Shown here: one piece after another, positions 1 through 6,976 of the stretch
Layout of the letters: the number at the start of each line of letters is the position of its first letter
How positions within the stretch are numbered: position 1 is the stretch's first letter
Assembly: GCA_946042285.1 (NCBI GenBank)
Contig: CAMGDK010000048.1
Coordinates: forward strand, 1-10,268
Direction: 5' to 3'
From: an uncultured Clostridia bacterium
Lineage (GTDB): Bacteria > Bacillota > Clostridia > Oscillospirales > Acutalibacteraceae
DNA: 10,268 bases
Program-made: the position numbers and the translations under genes
Notes under the pieces: generated by a model
What the model saw: only the letters and a program-made list of their open reading frames with translations
Databases searched by the model: none
Told to the model about the DNA's origin: nothing

Positions 1-141
1 CCGACTGTTCAACCAACAACTCAGCCGACTGTTCAACCAACAACTCAGCCGACTGCTCAACCAACAACTCAGCCGACTGCTCAACCAACAACTCAGCCGA
101 CTGCTCAGCCAACTGCTCAACCAACAACTCAGCCAACTACC
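1..141 (+). repeat. In-frame 24-base tandem repeat encoding PT(V/A)QPTTQ
   Basis: The unit ccgactgttcaaccaacaac plus tcag starts at 1 and 25; copies at 49 and 73 change the Val codon to Ala (gct). A half unit follows at 97-108, then a variant copy at 109-132 and a degenerate end at 133-141. Because 24 is a multiple of three, gain or loss of units keeps the frame. The encoded Pro/Thr-rich, uncharged stretch fits an extended linker or wall-spanning stalk. The array continues to the window edge, so its full length is unknown. Confidence 0.9.
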
Positions 142-531
142 GTAGATGCAGCCCCGGTTGAGACTACAACAAAGAAGACTGAAAAGCCAAAGGGAGCAAA
201 GAAGGTTGACGGCGATTGGGTTGCACCAAAGCAAAAGAAGGCTTCCGTTAAGAGTATTAAAAAGGGTAAGAAGTCATTTGTTGCAAATTGGAAAAAGGTT
301 AGCGGCGTTGACGGTTACGAGATTGAGTATTCAACAAATAAGAAATTCAAGAAGAATACAAAATCTGTAATCGTAAAGAAGAACAAAACAACAAAGACTA
401 CTATTAAGAAACTTAAGTCAGGAAAGAAATACTATGTTCGTATTCGTACATACAAGAACACAAAGGTTAACGGCAAGACAGTAAAGGTATTCTCAAAGTG
501 GTCAGCAGTTAAGACTGTTAAAACAAAATAA
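1..531 (+). CDS. Partial surface/secreted protein: PTxQ repeat stalk plus C-terminal FN3-like domain
   Basis: The frame is open from the left edge to a TAA at 529-531, giving the last 176 residues; the start and any signal peptide lie outside the window. Visible residues 1-47 are a Pro/Thr/Gln repeat (units PTVQPTTQ and PTAQPTTQ) and 48-78 a linker rich in Thr, Lys and Pro. Residues about 79-176 look like a fibronectin type III-like domain, with Trp97, a Gly-Tyr-x-Ile-x-Tyr strand at 105-110, a Tyr-Tyr-Val-Arg-Ile-Arg strand at 144-149 and Trp167. This domain has 31 Lys in 98 residues and only three acidic residues. Similar Lys-rich C-terminal FN3 repeats are common in large extracellular proteins of gut Clostridia, which supports a cell-surface or secreted role; this is inference. 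There is no LPxTG sorting signal or terminal membrane anchor. The enzymatic or binding part is not visible. The gene converges on hypE and is unrelated to the hydrogenase operon. Confidence 0.8.
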   Translation, partial: PTVQPTTQPTVQPTTQPTAQPTTQPTAQPTTQPTAQPTAQPTTQPTTVDAAPVETTTKKTEKPKGAKKVDGDWVAPKQKKASVKSIKKGKKSFVANWKKVSGVDGYEIEYSTNKKFKKNTKSVIVKKNKTTKTTIKKLKSGKKYYVRIRTYKNTKVNGKTVKVFSKWSAVKTVKTK

Positions 532-533
532 TT

Positions 534-567
534 AAAAAGCAGTTGTGATTTTTCACAACTGCTTTTT
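534..567. terminator. Bidirectional intrinsic terminator between convergent genes
   Basis: An 11-base perfect stem, agcagttgtga (538-548) with tcacaactgct (553-563), surrounds a TTTT loop. A T-tract (563-568) follows on the plus strand. An A-tract (534-538) precedes it and becomes a T-tract on the minus strand, so the helix can extend to 15 pairs. It starts 2 bases after the stop of the FN3 gene and sits 11 bases after the hypE stop, so it can end both transcripts. It marks the downstream end of the ech-hyp operon. Confidence 0.88.
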
Positions 568-578
568 TGTTATTATAG

Positions 579-1559
579 TTAACAAATTCTCGGCAAGCCT
601 TCGCCGTATAGGACGGTAACACTCCTCCTACCGCCAAGCTCGGTTATAAGCGTAACGCCGCTGCCTTTTACAACTCTGCCTATGATTGCGGCATTTTCGC
701 CGTATTTACAGCTACGCATTATATTAACTGCTTTTTCTGCCTGTTCCATAGGCATTATTGCTGCAAGCTTACCCTCGTTACCCAAATGCATTATATCGAG
801 GCCTAAAACCCTTGCAAATGCTTTTACCTCACTGTCAACGGGGATTTTTGCTTCATCAATTTCAATGCCCACTCTTGAGGCGCCTGCAAGCTCATTCAAT
901 ACAGTGCCGAGTCCGCCTCTTGTAATATCACGCATGCAGTGAATTTCGATGCCGTCACGAAGCATTTTTCTAACCATTTCACCGAGCGGAGCATTGTCTG
1001 ATTTTATATTATTTTCAATTCCCATTCTTGCAGAAAGGATTGTTGCGTGGTGATCGCCGAGGTTTCCGCTTACAACTATTGCATCGCCGTCGCGTAAATT
1101 AGTTGATACTATGTCAGTGCTTTCTCCTATAAAGCCAACACCTGTTGTGTTTATAAATACTCCGCCGTTGCCTTCAACAACCTTTGTGTCTCCGCAAATA
1201 ACGGTAACACCTGCCTCTCTTGCGGTTTTGGCCATTGATTCAACAATTTGCTCAAGCATTTTACTGTCTGCGCCCTCCTCAATAATAAACGCAGATGTTA
1301 TGTATTTAGGAGCTGCACCGCGCATAAGAAGGTCGTTAACTGTACCGCAAACAGACAGTCTGCCAATGTCACCGCCGTTGAATACTAAAGGAGTAACAAC
1401 AAATGAGTCGGTGGTAACGGCAATTCTTGAGCTGCCGCCAACGACTGCGCTGTCCTCCATCATATTAAGAATAGGATTTGAAAAATGCTTTGCAAATATT
1501 TTTTCAATAAGCTCGGATGTCGATTTGCCGCCGCTTCCGTGAGCAAGTGTAATTTTCAT
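579..1559 (-). CDS. hypE: HypE, [NiFe]-hydrogenase cyanide-ligand maturation protein (thiocarbamate dehydratase)
   Basis: HypE receives a carbamoyl group from HypF on its C-terminal cysteine and dehydrates it with ATP to a thiocyanate, the source of the CN ligands of the active-site iron. The sequence shows the N-terminal LAHGSGGKST motif of the family, an early MMEDSAVV stretch and a PurM/ThiL-like ATP-binding fold, including VICGDTKVVEG and DITRGGLGTVLNE. It ends in LPRIC, with the essential Cys as the very last residue, so the protein is complete. There are two ATG choices. The one at 1565 lies only 3 bases after the AGAAGG ribosome site (1569-1574). The one at 1559 has a 9-base spacer and gives 326 residues starting MKITLAHG, so I prefer it; the longer form has 328. 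It directly follows hypD and is the last gene of the operon. HypE acts in the cytoplasm in complex with HypF, then with HypC-HypD. Confidence 0.97.
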   Translation of the reverse strand: MKITLAHGSGGKSTSELIEKIFAKHFSNPILNMMEDSAVVGGSSRIAVTTDSFVVTPLVFNGGDIGRLSVCGTVNDLLMRGAAPKYITSAFIIEEGADSKMLEQIVESMAKTAREAGVTVICGDTKVVEGNGGVFINTTGVGFIGESTDIVSTNLRDGDAIVVSGNLGDHHATILSARMGIENNIKSDNAPLGEMVRKMLRDGIEIHCMRDITRGGLGTVLNELAGASRVGIEIDEAKIPVDSEVKAFARVLGLDIMHLGNEGKLAAIMPMEQAEKAVNIMRSCKYGENAAIIGRVVKGSGVTLITELGGRRSVTVLYGEGLPRIC

Positions 1560-1565
1560 AATCAT

Positions 1566-2606
1566 TTACCTTCTGTCATTTATGAAATAATGAAAGCAAG
1601 AGCCTTCATTTGAAACCATGCATGCACCTTGTGGATTTTCAGGAGTGCAAACCTTTTTAAAAAGAGGACACTCGTTCGGTGATTTTGAGCCTGTTATTAC
1701 ATCACCGCAGCTGCATGCCTTGTTGATGAATGAGTCCTCGCAAAGATTGTAGCTTCCGGCATCGTACATGCTGTATTCCCTGCGCAAAGCCATGCCTGAG
1801 CCTTTAATACAGCCCATGCCTCGCCAATAAGCATCGCACGGCTCAAAGTATTTATTTATGATCTCCTGAGCCTTTGTGTTGCCCTTGCCGGTTACGGCAG
1901 ATTTGTAAAGGTTTTTTACCTCGCCCTTACCCTTTAGCTTAACAAGTGCGTAAATAGTTGCCAAAAGCTCCTTACCGTCAAAGCCGCTTACAACAAACGG
2001 AAGCTGATATTTTTCAGCGATAGGCTTGTAAGCGTTTGCACCTGTTATTACGGATACATTACCCGGTGCAATAAATCCATCGATTTTGTTGTTGCCGTTA
2101 CAAAGTGATTCGATTGCAGACGGCATAGTTTTGAGCGCCGTTAAAAGCTTTATATTTTTAATGTCATTTTCTATTATTTTATCAATAAGAAGAGCGTAAA
2201 TCGGAGTAGTAGTTTCAAATCCGACAGCGGCAAACACAAAATTCGTTTTTTCGTCGTTTTTTGCAAGCTCAATTATTTCAAACGGCGAATAAACCATGTG
2301 AATTCTTCCGCCGAGGGATTTAATATCCTTAAGTGCATGCTCGCTTCCCGGCACCCTAATCATATCGCCAAACGTTACTACACAAGTGTTAGGTGTAAGT
2401 GCAAGATCGCAAAGCCTGTCAATATAGCTTGCAATTGTAACGCATACAGGGCATCCCGGTCCGCTGATCAGCTTAATTTTCGGACTTAGCATAGACGGTA
2501 TTCCGTTTTCGCTGATAGCTGCAGTATGAGTGCCGCAAACCTCCATAAAGGCTAAAGGCTCGCCGTCATACCGCGCTAAAAATTCAATAACCTCTTTTAA
2601 CTCCAT
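1566..2606 (-). CDS. hypD: HypD, Fe-S scaffold for Fe(CN)2CO assembly in [NiFe]-hydrogenase maturation
   Basis: HypD works with HypC as the scaffold on which the Fe(CN)2CO unit is assembled before transfer to the hydrogenase large subunit; CN comes from HypE. Its 346 residues are close to the usual family length. Family motifs are all present: MEVCGTHT with Cys24, GPGCPVCV with Cys52 and Cys55 (a thiol pair implicated in redox and iron binding), and VGFETTTP near 128-135. The Cys-rich C-terminal part binds a [4Fe-4S] cluster in known HypD proteins; here cysteines lie at 298, 300, 313, 320, 329 and 337, within stretches such as CTPENPQGACMVSNEG. The ATG overlaps the hypC stop by one base (TAATG), so its translation is probably coupled to hypC. 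Its own TAA is followed at once by the first possible hypE ATG. The product is cytoplasmic. Confidence 0.98.
   Translation of the reverse strand: MELKEVIEFLARYDGEPLAFMEVCGTHTAAISENGIPSMLSPKIKLISGPGCPVCVTIASYIDRLCDLALTPNTCVVTFGDMIRVPGSEHALKDIKSLGGRIHMVYSPFEIIELAKNDEKTNFVFAAVGFETTTPIYALLIDKIIENDIKNIKLLTALKTMPSAIESLCNGNNKIDGFIAPGNVSVITGANAYKPIAEKYQLPFVVSGFDGKELLATIYALVKLKGKGEVKNLYKSAVTGKGNTKAQEIINKYFEPCDAYWRGMGCIKGSGMALRREYSMYDAGSYNLCEDSFINKACSCGDVITGSKSPNECPLFKKVCTPENPQGACMVSNEGSCFHYFINDRR
1569..1574 (-). promoter_or_regulatory. Ribosome binding site that decides the hypE start
   Basis: AGAAGG on the minus strand overlaps the last two Arg codons of hypD. The first ATG (1563-1565) is 3 bases away and the second (1557-1559) is 9 bases away. 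The second spacing is normal, so the internal ATG is probably the true start. Confidence 0.55.
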
Positions 2607-2821
2607 TACTCAAGCTCTCCAAGCTCTTTAAATAATTCATTCATATATCTTGCTTCATCCTCAGGCAACACCTGAATGATCAGCCCTGCATGCACAAGGA
2701 CATAATCACCGATTTTCACATCAACAATACCCTTGTCGGCATTGATTTTGTTACCGTCGTAATCAACGGTGCATGTGTTGTTAACAATATCCGTAACCCT
2801 ACCGGGAGCCGCAACGCACAT
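2606..2821 (-). CDS. hypC: HypC, [NiFe]-hydrogenase maturation chaperone (HypC/HybG/HupF family)
   Basis: HypC is a small chaperone that holds the iron unit together with HypD and hands it to the large-subunit precursor. The 71-residue product begins MCVAAPGRV, the signature of the family. Cys2, exposed once the initiator Met is removed, is the iron-binding and partner-binding residue. The remainder (GDYVLVHAGLIIQVL followed by an acidic helix ending in ELGELE) is the expected beta-barrel plus C-terminal helix. Start choice is clear because the MC motif must be N-terminal. Its GGAGG ribosome site lies in the last codons of hypF (Met-Glu-Val-stop), and only two bases separate the genes. Given the context it most likely serves EchE. 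Confidence 0.97.
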   Translation of the reverse strand: MCVAAPGRVTDIVNNTCTVDYDGNKINADKGIVDVKIGDYVLVHAGLIIQVLPEDEARYMNELFKELGELE

Positions 2822-2823
2822 AT

Positions 2824-4905
2824 TTATACCTCCATACTCTCAATAAAAGCCTGACCGAGTGCAATGCCGCCGTCCCCGCACGGTACAAGCTCGTTAATGT
2901 AAACCTCAAAGCCTTGCTCCGTCAGCATGCAGATAGCAGCTTCGGTCAATAGCTTGTTGTTGAATACACCGCCTGAAAGAGCGATTTTATTCACATCAAA
3001 ATTTTCTCTATATTCATTAGCAGCTTTGCAAATTAGCCTTGCAATCATAATATGAAATCCAAGTGCAATGTTTTCTTTAGGCGCATTTGCTGCTTTTATT
3101 TGATTAAGAATATCCGTTGGATTCCAAGTCGGAGTTAGGCAGAATTCACTTTTTGCAGTGCTTGCAACAGCTTCAAGCGCGCAAGCACATTCACCCTCGT
3201 ATGTATTGTAGTGCTTGATATCAAGCAGTGCAGATACCGCATCAAAAAGCCTACCCATACTGCTTGACAAAACAGTGTTGATGTTGCTCGAGATTGCTTT
3301 GTCAATTAACTCATTTCCGCCTAAATAGCAGGCAAGCGCAAGATCGGCATTTTTGGAAACCTCATCTGATGCAAGCATTTTTACATATTCAAGATGCTCT
3401 TTGCGTTCAAATTTTCTGCCGTTGTAAAATATAACCTCGCTGCCCCATACAGCACCGTCATCACCGTAGCCTGTGCCGTCGAACGCAAACCCAAGCACGC
3501 ATCCTTTAAGTCTATGCTCGGCGATTACAGAGGCAACATGAGCCTTGTGATGCTGAACTGCTTTATCGCTTTCGAATAAATTTGATGAAAAATAGGCAGG
3601 ATGTTTGTCTGCTACCACCTTATCAATGCTAAAGCCGTGCAGTCCTTTAAATCTGTTAATGTTATTCTTAAACGCATTTTGTACATCAACATTTTCAAGG
3701 TCGCCGAAATGCTGACTCAAAAATACATATTTATCTCTATGAAAAGCAAATGCCGATTTCAAATCTCCGCCAAGGCAGAGAGTATCGCACATTGCATTAT
3801 TGTCAATTTCAATGGCAAGCGGTACATATCCTCTTGATCGTCTTATAAACTGAGTCCTATTGGCAGTAACCTTAACAATGCTGTCGTCAAGAGGAGTCAG
3901 TATTTCTCTGTTATGCGACAAAACAGTAACGCCGAATTTATTTATACCGTCGTCGTCAATGATTATCGGCTCACCGCTTACATTCGCACTTGTCATAACA
4001 AGCGGCGAAATGCTGTCGAGTAACATTATTTGTATTGGATTGCATGGTAAAAAAGCGCCGATATACTTACTGTCACCACAGACAGAAAAGTCAAAATCCT
4101 TTTTCTTTTCAAGTAAAACGATAGGTCGTGCAGGGGAGAGAAGAAGCTCTCTTTCCTTTTCATTAACAAAGCAGTATTCTTCAATTTCATCAACGGATGA
4201 AAACATAACTGCAAAGGGCTTTGAATCCCTGCCCTTGATTTTTCTGATTGCTTTAACACTGTCGGGCGAATTAACATCACATGCAAGGTGGTATCCACCA
4301 ATGTCCTTAATCGCAAGGATTTCACCGTTTAATAGTGTGTCGATTGCCTCCTTGATTGTAATGCTTGTAGTAGGTCCGCAGTGATTGCATGCGATAGTTT
4401 GTGCATGGCATCTTCTGTCGCTTGCAGTTGTATATTCTCTCTTGCACGACTCGCATAGCTCAAAATCTGCCATAGTAATGTTTTCTCTGTCGTATGGAAG
4501 AGTGTTAATAATTGTATATCTCGGTCCGCAGTTTACACAGCTTATAAAGGGATGATTGTGCCTTATGTTGTTTTTATCGTGTAATTCTGCCTCACATTCC
4601 CTGCAGGTTGCAAGGTCGGGAGTGATAAACGGAGTTTTATTATCCTTTGATGAATGAACAATTTTAAAATCATCAAAGCCAATGTCTTCAAGCTCTTCAC
4701 ACTGATAGTCTTTAATTTCAAAAATTGAAACAAGACGTTGGACAAATTCATCCAACGCCTGTTCGTTTGCGCATATAATCAACTCGGCATTACCACCGGA
4801 ATTTTTAACCTGTCCCTTGATGCCGAGCTCAAGTGCAAGGCGCAAGGCACAAGGACGAAACCCTATGCCCTGAACTATTCCGCTGAATGTCAGTCTGCGA
4901 GTCAT
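2824..4905 (-). CDS. hypF: HypF, carbamoyltransferase of [NiFe]-hydrogenase maturation
   Basis: HypF converts carbamoyl phosphate and ATP to a carbamoyl adenylate and transfers the carbamoyl to the C-terminal Cys of HypE, starting CN ligand synthesis. All four expected parts are visible in its 693 residues. The acylphosphatase-like domain (about 1-88) has GFRP with Arg17 and KNSGG with Asn35. Two zinc fingers have Cys pairs at 101/104, 123/126, 151/154 and 173/176, with the 18-24-18 spacing typical of HypF. A YrdC-like nucleotide-binding domain (about 185-365) contains TSANVSGEP. The Kae1-like transferase domain (about 375-693) has HHKAH at 452-456, AFDGTGYGDDGAVWGSE, ALSGGVFNN and PCGDGGIALGQA. 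It is somewhat shorter than the roughly 740-780 residues I expect, but no motif is lost. It starts 3 bases after echF, with an AGAAGGAA ribosome site inside the end of echF, tying the hyp genes to the ech genes. Confidence 0.98.
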   Translation of the reverse strand: MTRRLTFSGIVQGIGFRPCALRLALELGIKGQVKNSGGNAELIICANEQALDEFVQRLVSIFEIKDYQCEELEDIGFDDFKIVHSSKDNKTPFITPDLATCRECEAELHDKNNIRHNHPFISCVNCGPRYTIINTLPYDRENITMADFELCESCKREYTTASDRRCHAQTIACNHCGPTTSITIKEAIDTLLNGEILAIKDIGGYHLACDVNSPDSVKAIRKIKGRDSKPFAVMFSSVDEIEEYCFVNEKERELLLSPARPIVLLEKKKDFDFSVCGDSKYIGAFLPCNPIQIMLLDSISPLVMTSANVSGEPIIIDDDGINKFGVTVLSHNREILTPLDDSIVKVTANRTQFIRRSRGYVPLAIEIDNNAMCDTLCLGGDLKSAFAFHRDKYVFLSQHFGDLENVDVQNAFKNNINRFKGLHGFSIDKVVADKHPAYFSSNLFESDKAVQHHKAHVASVIAEHRLKGCVLGFAFDGTGYGDDGAVWGSEVIFYNGRKFERKEHLEYVKMLASDEVSKNADLALACYLGGNELIDKAISSNINTVLSSSMGRLFDAVSALLDIKHYNTYEGECACALEAVASTAKSEFCLTPTWNPTDILNQIKAANAPKENIALGFHIMIARLICKAANEYRENFDVNKIALSGGVFNNKLLTEAAICMLTEQGFEVYINELVPCGDGGIALGQAFIESMEV

Positions 4906-4908
4906 TGA

Positions 4909-5490
4909 TTATTCCTTCTTAAATGTAACGGATCCCTTTTCACCGTCATCGTCGGCAGTGTCAAGAGCCTTAAACTTAATGCAGGCGTCGATGCAGGCAC
5001 CGCATTGTACACACTTATCTCTGTCGATTGTCCAAGTCTTTTCGCCTGTTCTGTCAACAGTGATACATTCCTGTGGGCACTTTCTTGCACAAAGTCCGCA
5101 AAGGATGCACTTTGACATATCGTTTACAATCTTGCCGGCAGGCTTTTCGGGGATAGGCTGACTGTAGCTGTCAACCTTCTTTTCAGCGCCGGGCTCGGTG
5201 TAGCCGGGTACAATCTTAAGACATTTTTTAGGGCAAGCCTCAGCACAGCTACCGCATTGGATACATCCCATTCTCTCAATAGTCCATGTCTTTGTGTTTC
5301 TGTCAATGGTAATAGCGTTTGACATGCACTTTCTTGAGCATAAGCCGCACATAATACAGTTGTCTATATCAATTTCAATATGACCTCTGCTTCTTTCAGG
5401 AAATTCCTTTGGCTGAAACGGATAAGCTGAGGTTGCAGGCTTTGAAAAAAGATTCTTAACTGCCTGTTTTGTAAAATCCATAATTCCCAT
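4909..5490 (-). CDS. echF: EchF-like polyferredoxin subunit with four [4Fe-4S] motifs
   Basis: This is the iron-sulfur subunit that passes electrons from soluble reduced ferredoxin to the catalytic EchC-EchE pair on the cytoplasmic side. The 193 residues hold four CxxCxxCxxxC motifs: Cys45/48/51/55, 76/79/82/86, 128/131/134/138 and 160/163/166/170, plus extra Cys90 and Cys142. Classical EchF has two clusters. Here residues about 38-92 and 120-175 are two copies of one double-cluster unit; both contain CxxCGLCxRKC, then KTWTI(E/D)R, then CxQCGxC. They are joined by a linker rich in Pro, Lys and Gly. The usual Pro after the fourth Cys is missing in motifs 1 (Met) and 4 (Ile). The N-terminal 35 residues are a normal Ech-type lead-in, and there is no signal peptide or membrane segment. 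Its AAGGAGG ribosome site (5500-5506) overlaps the echE stop with a 9-base spacer to ATG. It could be described as a 4Fe-4S dicluster protein, but the position right after echE supports EchF. Confidence 0.9.
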   Translation of the reverse strand: MGIMDFTKQAVKNLFSKPATSAYPFQPKEFPERSRGHIEIDIDNCIMCGLCSRKCMSNAITIDRNTKTWTIERMGCIQCGSCAEACPKKCLKIVPGYTEPGAEKKVDSYSQPIPEKPAGKIVNDMSKCILCGLCARKCPQECITVDRTGEKTWTIDRDKCVQCGACIDACIKFKALDTADDDGEKGSVTFKKE

Positions 5491-5504
5491 ATCCGCAAAC
5501 CTCC

Positions 5505-6584
5505 TTATCTTTCAGTACAGCTTATACATGGGTCGATAGTCAAAATCTGAAGCGGAACATCAGCAAGCTCCGAGCCCGGAAGAATATGTATAAGTGATTG
5601 AATGTTTGTGAATGTAGGGGTACGAATTCTAAATCGCTCAAGGAACTTTGTTCCGTTAGCCTTGGAATAGAATATAGCCTCACCTCGAGGTTGTTCAACT
5701 CTAACGAAAGCCTCACCGTTAGGATTACCCTTAACAGTGCTTGCGATAGGTCCGTCAACTATCTTGTCGGCAATCTGTTTAATAATTGAGATAGATTGGA
5801 AAAGCTCACCGATTCTAACACAGCAACGGGCATAGCCATCGCAATCGTTTGATGTAATAATATCAAAATCAATTTTATCATAAGCCTCGTATCCGGTTTT
5901 TCTCATATCAATTTCAATTCCCGATGCTCTTGCCATCGGTCCGACAGTACCAAGCCTGAGAGCATCCTCCTTTGTGAGAATACCAACACCCTTAAGCCTT
6001 GATAATACTGTGTAATCGGTAAGAAACACCTTAGTAATGTCCTTAAGCTGTGCTTCCATCGAATTGAATATATCAACAAAGCTTTTAATCATTGAGGAAT
6101 CCATGTCCTTAAGAACGCCGCCGATTTTGTTAACAGAGAAGATAACACGACCGCCGGTTGAAGCCTCAAACATATCAAGAACCTTTTCTCTCATTCTCCA
6201 GCACTGCATAAAGAGTGCATCAAAGCCGAATGCGTCGGCAAGTAAACCGAGCCAAAGGAGGTGAGAGTGAATACGGCTCATTTCACCCCAGAAGGTACGA
6301 AGGTACTGTGCTCTTTCGGGAACCTCTGCGTCCATGATGCTTTCAATTGTTTCGCAGTAAGCCATACCGTGCTTGAATGAGCAAATACCGCAAATACGCT
6401 CAACAACATATTGATAGTCGTTAAAATCTCTTTTTTCTGCAAGACCTTCAAGACCTCTGTGAACAAATCCGATTGAAGGGATTGCTTCAACAACCTTTTC
6501 ATCCTCAAGAACTAAGTCGAGGTGAATAGGCTCCGGAAGAACCGGATGCTGAGGACCGAATGGTACTACTGATCTTTGTCCCAT
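5505..6584 (-). CDS. echE: EchE, catalytic large subunit of group 4 energy-converting [NiFe] hydrogenase
   Basis: This subunit carries the Ni-Fe active site where protons are reduced to H2, or H2 is oxidised; it is homologous to the 49-kDa (NuoD) subunit of complex I. The four nickel-binding cysteines are present: Cys65 and Cys68 in RICGICSFKHG, and Cys353 and Cys356 in the terminal DPCISCTER. Complex I NuoD lacks these, so this is a true hydrogenase subunit. The N-terminal PFGPQHPVLPEP and GFVHRGLEGL motifs and the VEQPRGEAIFY segment are typical. The 359 residues match Ech large subunits. The protein ends at Arg359, the position after which maturation endopeptidases normally cut, so there is no C-terminal extension to remove. 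The ATG overlaps the echD stop by one base (TAATG). An AGGAGG-like ribosome site lies in the end of echD. Confidence 0.97.
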   Translation of the reverse strand: MGQRSVVPFGPQHPVLPEPIHLDLVLEDEKVVEAIPSIGFVHRGLEGLAEKRDFNDYQYVVERICGICSFKHGMAYCETIESIMDAEVPERAQYLRTFWGEMSRIHSHLLWLGLLADAFGFDALFMQCWRMREKVLDMFEASTGGRVIFSVNKIGGVLKDMDSSMIKSFVDIFNSMEAQLKDITKVFLTDYTVLSRLKGVGILTKEDALRLGTVGPMARASGIEIDMRKTGYEAYDKIDFDIITSNDCDGYARCCVRIGELFQSISIIKQIADKIVDGPIASTVKGNPNGEAFVRVEQPRGEAIFYSKANGTKFLERFRIRTPTFTNIQSLIHILPGSELADVPLQILTIDPCISCTER

Positions 6585-6976
6585 TATTCAGCTACCTCCT
6601 CATCGTTTTTTATGATTTTAACAGTTTGCTTTGCTTCCTTTTTGAAAGGAGTTTCCTGTGCAATTCTGTAAAATTTATTGTCGTAATCAACATTTATTGA
6701 CTTTACCTTTACACCGTAAAGCTCCTTCATTTCGTTTTCATAGAGCATTGCCGACGGGAAAAAGTCGGAAATCGTTGTAATCTCAACATCGTGCGGGACA
6801 ATAATCTTGTAGTTTTCAAAATCATAGTTGTTTGATACCGAATAGATTACCTCGTTGTATCCTTCAAAAGCAGTAGCACAGATTTGAGTCAGTCTGTATC
6901 CTGCTCTTTGCTTTTCAAGCATTGTTTTGTAGAGGGTAGGGATGTCAACCTCAATAATATCGTATTTAAGTCTCAT
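6584..6976 (-). CDS. echD: EchD, 30-kDa-type (NuoC-like) hydrogenase subunit
   Basis: EchD is the small structural subunit of Ech hydrogenase related to the 30-kDa/NuoC subunit of complex I. It binds no cofactor and helps fix the catalytic module at the membrane face. The 130-residue product has the family signature at about 69-89, reading ISDFFPSAMLYENEMKEL followed by YGV, which corresponds to the conserved region of NuoC. The N-terminal half (VDIPTLYKTMLEKQRAGYRL and IYSVSNNYDFENYKI) matches the alpha/beta fold of short Ech versions; it lacks the long C-terminal part of bacterial NuoC. A charged tail follows (KKEAKQTVKIIKNDEEVAE). It overlaps both neighbours by one base (TAATG) and has an AAGGAGGG ribosome site in the end of echC. 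Confidence 0.92.
   Translation of the reverse strand: MRLKYDIIEVDIPTLYKTMLEKQRAGYRLTQICATAFEGYNEVIYSVSNNYDFENYKIIVPHDVEITTISDFFPSAMLYENEMKELYGVKVKSINVDYDNKFYRIAQETPFKKEAKQTVKIIKNDEEVAE

Noticed and set aside
1..141. Possible CRISPR array at the left edge
   Set aside because: The 24-base units are directly adjacent with no unique spacers and are in frame with a coding region, so this is a protein-coding tandem repeat.
146..370. Arg-rich plus-strand frame within the left-edge gene
   Set aside because: It is the +2-type shadow of the FN3 gene; Lys codons (aag/aaa) read out of frame give Arg- and Ser-rich nonsense. The frame-1 reading has regular repeats and domain features.
3860..4384. Long plus-strand open frame antisense to hypF
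   Set aside because: The opposite strand encodes the conserved YrdC-like part of HypF with its zinc-finger and TSANVSGEP motifs. The antisense product has no recognisable family pattern.
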